From Diphasiastrum complanatum (lineage: Eukaryota; Streptophyta; Lycopodiopsida; Lycopodiales; Lycopodiaceae): 58,641 nucleotides of DNA. The DNA lies in contig MU833278.1 in assembly GCA_029204225.1 (NCBI GenBank), positions 1-58,641 on the forward strand. The letters run 5' to 3'. The first letter of the stretch is position 1. The number at the start of each line of letters is the position of its first letter. This document shows positions 51,572 to 58,641 of this stretch, piece by piece. Under the pieces are notes generated by a model, which was not told where the DNA came from, made no database searches, and saw only the letters and a program-made list of their open reading frames with translations. The position numbers and the translations under genes were made by a program.

Positions 51572-52366
51572 ACCCTAAATGTGCCCTAAAAGACACAAAA
51601 ACCAGCAAGTATCAAATCTGACAAATCAGCACCGGAATGTGTCGAAACCACACATTAGATGGATGTAGGAACTCGCCTTCCTACAAGCCTTGTGTGCTGA
51701 AAATTTCAGCCTGAAATTGCAATACAAACTCAAAAACCAGCAAGCAAAGAATCAAGTTAGCCTCCAACAAAGCTTTTTTCGGAACCCTTCTTTCTTGCCA
51801 AAAAGTGTGAACAATACACACACGGATAGGGCTGTTGCAACACCCTACAAATGGTAATATGCTATCCAATTTTCAGCCTCGAAATGTGATCGGATCATCA
51901 GAAAAAAAATTAGCGCCTTCCTCCACACCTGGAAACAATAAAAAGAAGCGGATCTTCACTTTGTAAAATCAGCAAGGGTGCTAATTTTTCAGCCAAATCA
52001 GAAGAATAGAAATTGCCTGTAGATGGGCGCCCTCCTGCAAAGGAGCAAATCTGAAAAATAGGGCAGCAGCGGACCAACGGAAGTAGGATAAACCTACACG
52101 GATGTGGGCGACCTAAAAGAAGCCCCGAAGAAGATAATTAATGGTGCCTTCCTGCAACCTGAAAAATCAGCAAATAATAACCTGATTTTTGGGCGCCCAA
52201 AATCCTGTTATCTTCTTTGATATGTGGCGCCCTCCTGCAAAACGGAAAAGAGTCAAAAAACGGATCTTCACTCCAAAAAATCAGCAAAGGTGCTGAATTT
52301 TTGTGATCCCTAAGTGAAGATGATCTCTTTTGGTAGGGCGCCTTAAAGCAAGCATAGAAGATCCAT
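51572..52366 (-). other. Leader of element C with GCGCC repeats
   Basis: GCGCCTTCCTCC, GCGCCCTCCTGCAAA and related words recur at about 51911, 52027, 52143, 52226 and 52337. A longer segment (CGGATCTTCACT...ATCAGCAA.GGTGCT) is present twice, at about 51951 and 52259. Confidence 0.6.
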
Positions 52367-52379
52367 GGCTCTGATACCA

Positions 52380-52796
52380 TGTAGGAAATCAAAGTGCCAA
52401 GATCCTTCTAACATTCAATCTCCATATACAAGAAGAAGAAAAAGAGGAAGAAGACGAAGAGGGAGAGGGTTAAACGCCCTCAAGGAGAGAGAAAGTAGTA
52501 GCAATGCTTGAAAGGGAATGAATTACAAATGAACAAAGAGTACATATAAATAGGCCTTCCAAGGGCCTAGACTCTTCCAAACTCTAAGTACTAGAACCTT
52601 CCAAGACCCACTACTAATTATAGGGCACCCCCAAAAGTCAGATAGGGTCCCTTAACATGATTAGATTTTACTTGGACCCACGAATTACTACTGGACCAAA
52701 ATTGGGTCCAACTCAACTAAAACTGACTTAACATGGTCTAAATAATACCCATGGTTACACAAGTCTCGACCTTTTGGGTCAAAGTAACCTATGGGA
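52380..52796 (-). repeat. 5' LTR of element C, outer end missing
   Basis: Matches 49658-50075; at CCTATGGGA the match stops and other DNA begins. Confidence 0.85.
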
Positions 52797-52807
52797 CACT
52801 TTACTTT

Positions 52808-53515
52808 GGGCCTTAAAAACTTGTACCCAAGTATGACCATGTACCATGTCACATTTATTTAACTAGGTTTATAAGTTCAACACCATTAAAGTTTGTCCTT
52901 TAAGTTCATGGATTCGAAGGTTGATTCAATATGTGACTTTGACCTCTGATAGTGTATATTCACATAAATCCTTTACAAAAGTTAGACCAATGACTACTCC
53001 GATATATATTTCTTCATATTCGAGTAGTCGCATTCGATACTTGACTTGAATATAAGTACATTTGAATAATCTTTATGATCATTCACGAAAAATGACGTGT
53101 AATAGTGTATTACAATTCCCGTGCCAAGACTTTGGGTCTTCCCAACACAATTTGTTCTACCCATAACGCCTCAAAACATTTAACACATCATTGGATACAA
53201 TCACTACAAATACTCCTACTTGTCATGGAATGCAAAGCATGAGATGAGAGGCCCATAAGCCATGAGAACTCTCTTTTTTTTAGACCTAGATTAGTTATTT
53301 GTTGTTGGATGTACTCGCAATGTGCCCATTAGTAGCATATAACTAAAGGGCCCAAAGTGCCGACGACATAATTAATATTGTCTAGTCCTTCCAAGTGTAA
53401 AAGAACCATGGGACCAATGGACCAAATATTGAAGGGAAAATATCGTTGCATCTCCTCTCTCCTATGGTGAATGCCTACTATGTGCTCTGATTCCTAACAT
53501 GGTATCAAAGCATGC
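52808..53515 (+). mobile_element. Possible LTR and primer site of a plus-strand element
   Basis: TGGTATCAAAGCA (53500-53512), one base off the usual tRNA-Met primer site, follows ATTCCTAACA (ends 53499). An LTR may run from about 52808 (TGGGCC). No coding part follows before element D. Confidence 0.4.
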
Positions 53516-53565
53516 AACGATCTCCTATGCAATGTTTCATGGGCTTGTCTCGTACGCCGTTTCGA

Positions 53566-54026
53566 TGTAGAAAAGCAAGAGTCAAGTCACCAAGATCTAG
53601 TTAACAATCAATCTCCACAAAAAACAAGAGAGAAGGGGCTGGGCGCCCAACTCTAAGAGAGAGAGAGAGAGAGAGAGAGAGAAAACATCAACAAGAGCAA
53701 TGGAGAGCAATGCTTAGCCAAACTGTTAAAATGGAATACACAATGAGCATCTAAGTACTCTACCTGGATGTGGCCAAATGCCACCAAACCCTAAGGTTAA
53801 CCACTTACTAAATGTAGAGCACCCCCAAAATTCAAGATAGGGCCCCTAAACAAAATTAGATCCCTAAGGACCCACGAGTTAGTACATGACCAAAATTGGG
53901 TCCAACTGAACTTAAGACAAACTTAAGATGGCCTAAATAACTAAATACCCATGGTTACACAAATCTCGACCTTTTGGGTCAAACTAACCTATGGATTAAC
54001 TTTAGCGGAGTCATTTATTTCTAACA
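53566..54026 (-). repeat. 3' LTR of element D (461 bp)
   Basis: TGTAGAAAAGC...TTTCTAACA. Related to the LTR of element C; contains a (GA)n tract of about 27 bp at 53656-53682. Confidence 0.82.
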
Positions 54027-54063
54027 CCCGCTTTAAATGACAATGCAAAAACTGAAATCTTCA

Positions 54064-54579
54064 CTATGTAACAAAACCAACATGTGGTATCAAATTTAAA
54101 GCTTTGCATAAAGCTTCAAATCTGACTCTAGGCAATGCCTTAGTGAAGAGGTCCGCAATATTATCCTCCGTAGGACAATATTCAAGTAAAATGTCGCCAT
54201 CATGAAGTCTCTCCCGAACAAAGTGATAATGGATCTCGATGTGCTTCGTCCTCGCATGAAAAACAGGATTCCGTGCAATGGCAATAGCACTTTGACTATC
54301 ACTCAAGATAAGAGTGGTTGAGGGTTCGCCAAACTTCATGTCAACAAGTAGTCTTCTCAGCCATAAACACTCCGTTGTGGCTGGAAATATTGCTCTATAT
54401 TCTGCCTCACTAGAAGAAGTAGCAACAGTGGACTGCTTTTTACTTGACCACGAAATTGCAGATTTTTCATAGAAAAAGCAATGTTCACTTGTAAAGTCCA
54501 GTGTCTTGATCTCCACCCCAATCCGAGCCACTAAAACCAACCAAACATGCGTCATCACAAGCAGGAAAAACCAGTCCAT
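54064..54579 (-). pseudogene. RNase H of element D
   Basis: SAISWSSKKQSTVATSSSEA then EYRAIFPATTECLWLRRLL, ILSDSQSAIAIARNPVFHAR, TKHIEIHYHFVRE and NIADLFTKALP. The catalytic Asp/Glu context is intact. It begins out of frame with the reverse transcriptase (shift near 54500). Confidence 0.9.
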
Positions 54580-55442
54580 GACTTCTTGTTCCTTGAAGAT
54601 ATCGAAAGATCCTCTTCAATGCTTTCCAATGTGATATCATCGGGGCATGCATGAATTGACTCATGAATGAGACACTATAAGAAATGTTCGGTCTTGAATT
54701 ACATAGGTAAATGAGACAGCCAATAGCTTGACAATATAAAGTAGTATCAAATCGTTCACCATCACCTTGACTACTTAATTTCAGGCCTGTCTCAATAGGT
54801 GTAGCAACCGGCTTGCAATCTTCCATCTTGAACCGCTTCAAAATCTGCCCAATGTAACGTTCTTGAGAGATGAAAATTCCAGCCCTTCTTGTACAAATTC
54901 AAGACCAAGATAAAAATGCAATAGGCCTTGATCTGAGGTTTCAAAAACCATACCAAGATCAAGTATTACGGCATCAATCTGCTGCTCATTACTTCCCGTA
55001 ATAAGAATATCATCAACATAAAGCAAATTAATGATGATATAATCTGAAGTATGCTTGGCATAAAGAGTAGATTCGCTAGGACTATTAGTAAGCCCTCGAT
55101 CACAAAAGTAAGCATGTATCTTTTGATACCACATCCTCGGAGCTTGCTTCAATCCATAAAGTGCCTTCTTGAGAAGACAAACTTTATCTTCTTGGCCTTC
55201 AACCAAAAAATCAGCAGGTTGTTGAAGGTACACTTCCTCATCGAGATCACCATTGAGGAATGTTGTCTTTATGTCGAGTTGCCGAAACGCCAACCAAAAC
55301 GGGCAGCCAAAGAGGTTACTACCCTCACGGTAGTCATCTGAGCAGTAGGAGAAAAAGTCTCCTCATAATCAATCCCCTTTTGCTGAGCATAGCCTTTGGC
55401 AACGAGCCTTGCCTTGTACCTTTCAATGGTACTATCTGCCTT
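54485..55442 (-). pseudogene. Reverse transcriptase of element D
   Basis: Starts after a TAG at about 55443 where a Tyr/Trp-type codon is expected. A shift near 55293 leads to [39 protein letters not shown] and the catalytic LLYVDDILITGS. A shift near 54850 precedes KRFKMEDCKPVATPIETGLK and SRPNISYSVSFMSQFMHAP. Confidence 0.92.
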
Positions 55443-56930
55443 CTACTTGATTTTGTATACCCATTTAGAACCAATTGCCTTCTCCCCATGAGGAAGATCA
55501 ACAAGAACCCAAATCTGGTTCTTCATGAGTGAGTCATACTCATCTTGCATCGCATCCTCCCAACATTTTACTCCCTTGGCCTGCTCATAAAAATCAGGTT
55601 CTTCTGCAATATCTCCATGAGATGTAAGAGCAAAATCTGAAAAATCAGCATAGTCCACTGATTTTGTAGAGGCACGTGTCTTTCCATCATAAAATGAACT
55701 TACTTTGTTGTCCCGCAAAGTCGACAACAACCACCGTGGGACTGTTTTGGGCTGTCCAACAGCCAGGTCTCTTCTTACAATTTGTTGTCCAAGATCCTCC
55801 GACACCGCACTTGGCTGTCCAAGATCTTCCAAAACTGGTCTTTGCTGTCCAACAGTTCCTGCAGGCTGATTTTGCGCAACAACAGGCGGTTCTTGATGAA
55901 CATTAGGCTCTAAACTTGATGAGGTGTTGGGCAGGTTGAAACCGGTTGATTGCTGTCCCTTATCACCAGCAATAGAAGATGGTACCAAATTTGGAAAAAC
56001 TTCAACATTCACACTATGTGGGCTGTCCCCCTTCAAGATATGAGTTGGGGCCACATCCAATGAATTCTTTTCATCAAAATGCACATCACGATTAACAATA
56101 ATCTTGTTAGTGCTCAAATTGAACAGCCTATAGCCTTTGCTTTCACTACTATAGCCAACAAAAGTGCATTTAACTCCTTTATCCTCAAGCTTTGTACGAA
56201 GTTTATCCGGAACAAAAGCATAAGCCGTATAACCAAAAATGCGAAAGTGAGAGATTGTAGGCTTCTTTCCATACCAAACTTCATCAGGACTTAATACTTT
56301 CAATGCTTTAGTAGGACAACAATTGCTTATGTATGCTGCCGTTATAACCGCTTCAGACCAAAACTTGTGAGGCAGCCCCTTTGCTTTGAGCATGCAACGG
56401 GCCATCTCCATAAGTGTGCGATTCTTTCGCTCGGCAACACCATTTTGTTGAGGCGTATAGGGAGTTGTCATTTGATGTAGAATTCCCTTTTCTCTAAGAA
56501 ATGCACCAAACGTATTCTTAATGTATTCCCCTCCTCGATCGGTGCGTAGGGTCTTCAAAGAATGCCCAAACTGATTTTCCATCATTGCTAGAAAATCTTT
56601 GAAACGTTGAAAAACTTCCAATTTAGCCTTCATAGGATAGATCCATGTAAAACGGGAAAAGTCATCAATAAAAGTCACAAAATAGATGCACTTTCCAATG
56701 GATTCAGTCCTCATTGGACCACAAACATCACTATGAACCAAATCAAATTTATCAAGAACCCTTATGGTTCCATCAATTGGAAAAGGTTTCCTTTGAAACT
56801 TTCCAAGTATGCACCCCTCGCATGCATGCCCTTTCGGCTGCTCAATAGTAGGAATGTCTTCTACCATATTAAATGTCTTCAGCTTCTTCAAACTTGCAAA
56901 GTTGAGATACCCAAACCTTGCGTGCCACAA
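55443..56930 (-). pseudogene. Integrase of element D (495-codon open frame)
   Basis: GAG-pre-integrase WHARFGYLNFASLKK...CEGCILGKFQRKPF; integrase with all three acidic residues in context (HSDVCGPM, RTDRGGEY, KNRTLMEMARC), WYGKKPTISHFRIFGYTAY; then a Gln/Pro-rich linker with repeated VGQQ/LGQ motifs. The longest open frame in the window; it would splice DNA into the host genome. It is broken from protease by one missing base and from reverse transcriptase by a stop. Confidence 0.92.
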
Positions 56931-58020
56931 TCAGCCAACTCCAATGATTGTGATGTAGAAGCAACAAGACATGTAGAGAAAATTCGTCGCTCATAGGTAT
57001 CCATAGTGAATAAGCCAGCATGCATTGTTCCCGAAACAATAATCAAGAGTGATCTTTTAGGATCCTTGACAAGACATTCATCTTCTTTGAACCCAACAAC
57101 AAGTCCTTGCTTCAACATAGTTGAAACCAATAGAAGATTCTTCTTGATTCCCGGAACATAAAGCACATTCTTAATGTACTTTTCTTCACCATTAGGCAGA
57201 ATGATGGCTACAATTCCAATTCCATGAATAGAATAAGATGCATCATCCGCACATTGTACCTTACTTCCATTTTGCACTTTCACTAATTTAGTGAATGCTT
57301 CCTTGCGAGAAGTCATATGACGAGTAGCACCACTATCAATCACCCACTCAATGGGCTGAAAATCAGCAACTTGCAAAACAGAATCTGAATTCCTCATAGA
57401 TGTAGAAGTACTAGTAGAAGCAATATTAGACACAAAAGCATAGTCTTGGTTGAAGAGATCACCACTAGCTTCAAGCTCTTGCTCCAAAGTAGCAAGTGAA
57501 GCACTAGTATCAATTCCTTTACTCTCCTCTTTCGCAAGCTTCTTCTTACAATCCTTGATGAAGTGCCCATACTTCTTGCAATAATGGCACTTCCTTCTTT
57601 TGAGTGTTGACATCTTGACCTCCAATGGGCTTTTGCGCATCCTTGGAAGGAGGCTTCTCCTTTCCTTTTGACTTGCCTTTGCCCTTGCTTTTCGTGAAGA
57701 AAGCTTGATCTTGTTGAGTGTCACCCGCAAAATTTTGCTCCTCTTGAAGAAGCAGCCCAACAAGTTCATCAAAGGAGAGTTGCTGTCCCCTAAGAGAGAT
57801 ACTCAAAGATGAAATAAATGGAAGATAAGATGAAGGTAATGAGTTGAGAGTAATGGAAACAAATTGAGCATCCTCAATTATCTCATCAATATTGAGAAGC
57901 TCCTCACAAGATCCTTGATCTTCGTCAAGTGATTGGTCACTTGATCCCCTTCTTGCATCTTCAAGAAAGAAAGTTGATTTCTGAGATACACCACTCTTGC
58001 TGGATTTTGGACTCTATACA
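56888..58020 (-). pseudogene. Gag and protease of element D
   Basis: UBN2-type gag (LRNQLSFLKMQEGDQVTNHL), a one-base shift near 57915, LSFDELVGLLLQEEQNFAG, a Lys-rich stretch, a shift near 57600, zinc knuckle CHYCKKYGHFIKDC (about 57550-57595), then protease with intact VIDSGATRHMTSRKEAF (about 57305-57345). The gag N-terminus is missing beyond 58020. Confidence 0.88.
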
Positions 58021-58411
58021 TAGTATAAAGTGTATGGTCCTTTAACGTTCAACATTCATCACCATTCAAAATAGTAAATACTAAATGCTTACTACTAACT
58101 TAGACTTCAGTACATATTACATAGATGAAATTTGAATCATGATTCATGATGACACCAAGTTCCAACTGGCAAGTAATAAGTTATAGCTACGAAGTACTTA
58201 CTCCTAGCTAGTAGGTTGTACCTTGTAATTACTAATTACTAAATTCAAGTCATCCATGAGTGCATCTTGATCCCTGGGATCAGGATAGACAGAGGAGACG
58301 TAGGAATGCCATCCCTACCTGAGCTCTCGATCATGGAATTGATCTTCCTTCCTCCATAGTGGATGAAGCAAGCAAGCCACGGCAGCATTCAAGTCTCAAG
58401 AACCCTGATTC
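58021..58411. other. Unassigned DNA between element D and a MITE
   Basis: AT-rich with no recognised feature. The abrupt loss of gag at 58020 suggests a deletion or insertion junction. Confidence 0.4.
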
Positions 58412-58567
58412 CAAAGTTGCACGAATCACGATTCGAACCGGATTTTGGTCCAAAAAAAAAAAACTAAAAAGCAAAAAAAACATTTTGGAAAAAAAAAATT
58501 CGGTTCAAACCAAGGTGGCGGTTCGAACCGGTGGAATCGGCCCGATTCGAATCGGCTTGTAACCTTG
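58412..58567. mobile_element. hAT-type MITE (156 bp)
   Basis: Ends CAAAGTTGCACGAATC and, inverted, CAAGGTTACAAGCCGATTC. Flanks CCTGATTC (58404-58411) and CCTAATTC (58568-58575) match at 7 of 8 positions, fitting a hAT target duplication. GATTCGAA and GGTTCGAACC words repeat inside; the middle is A-rich. Confidence 0.68.
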
Positions 58568-58641
58568 CCTAATTCCGATTATGAATATCCATGCAAATAC
58601 TCATTACTAAGTTTTAACTAAACTCTAATCATGAATGTTCA

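Larger units (their letters stand above)
49658..52796 (-). mobile_element. Element C: non-autonomous copia derivative
   Basis: LTRs at 49658-50110 and 52380-52796 (about 97% alike; the right one lacks its last 35 bp or so at the outer side). Primer site TGGTATCAGAGCC at 52367-52379 and purine tract TTTAAGGAGGG (minus strand) beside the left LTR. The 2.25-kb interior has a gag start, a 304-codon ORF carrying a stretch related to element D between its integrase and reverse transcriptase, and no enzymes. LTRs resemble that of element D at roughly 80%, so D or a relative could supply proteins. Confidence 0.88.
53566..58020 (-). mobile_element. Element D: Ty1/copia retrotransposon, nearly complete
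   Basis: 3' LTR 53566-54026, purine tract next to it (TTTAAAGCGGG, minus strand), then RNase H, reverse transcriptase, integrase, protease and gag in copia order on the minus strand. At 58020 gag breaks off into unrelated DNA, and no 5' LTR is seen in the window. At least five frameshifts or stops inactivate it. Confidence 0.9.

Overview
This is a stretch of plant nuclear DNA, almost certainly from a flowering plant. It has GT-AG introns, LTR retrotransposons primed by initiator tRNA-Met (primer sites TGGTATCAGAGC), chromovirus and Ty1/copia polyproteins, hAT-type MITEs, long (CT)n tracts, and exons of three recognisable plant genes. I cannot name the lineage from sequence alone. Well over half of the window is transposable-element DNA, mostly decayed.

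Left part (1-8337): two nested, related minus-strand LTR elements. Element A (1-4729) has near-identical LTRs and no recognisable coding capacity. It sits inside the protease region of element B (4730-8337), a Ty3/gypsy-type element with a broken gag-protease gene. The two share a leader containing a ladder of small hairpins next to the primer binding site.

Host gene 1 (8965-17832, +): nine intact exons of a membrane RING-HC ubiquitin ligase of the APD (ABERRANT POLLEN DEVELOPMENT) family. The first exon lies off the left edge, so A and B appear to sit in its first intron. Its other introns hold a broken ERF transcription-factor copy in antisense, a 705-bp hAT-type MITE with a perfect 8-bp target duplication, an LTR remnant and CT tracts.

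Middle (17833-30237): intergenic DNA with a small two-exon unknown gene fragment (20131-20504), a decayed Ty3 integrase, a decayed copia element (24140-26846), a 122-bp CT tract and minisatellite-like repeats.

Host gene 2 (30238-32265, +): a PRISE/VEP1 (steroid 5-beta-reductase or iridoid-synthase-like) pseudogene. It has two frame-breaking deletions, three adjacent short tandem duplications, and a TRIM element inserted in its last part with a 5-bp target duplication.

33716-38319: three overlapping copia wrecks in mixed orientation and a 160-bp CT tract.

Host gene 3 (42197-42895, -): the last two exons of membrin, a Golgi Qb-SNARE. Its upstream exons are not in the window, or are displaced by the elements to the right.

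Right part (45132-58641): three minus-strand LTR elements and one more hAT-type MITE. The first is a chromovirus that has lost RNase H and the integrase core. The second is element C, a deletion-derived copia element with a long unusual ORF. The third is element D, a nearly complete but frameshifted copia element that is the likely autonomous relative of C.
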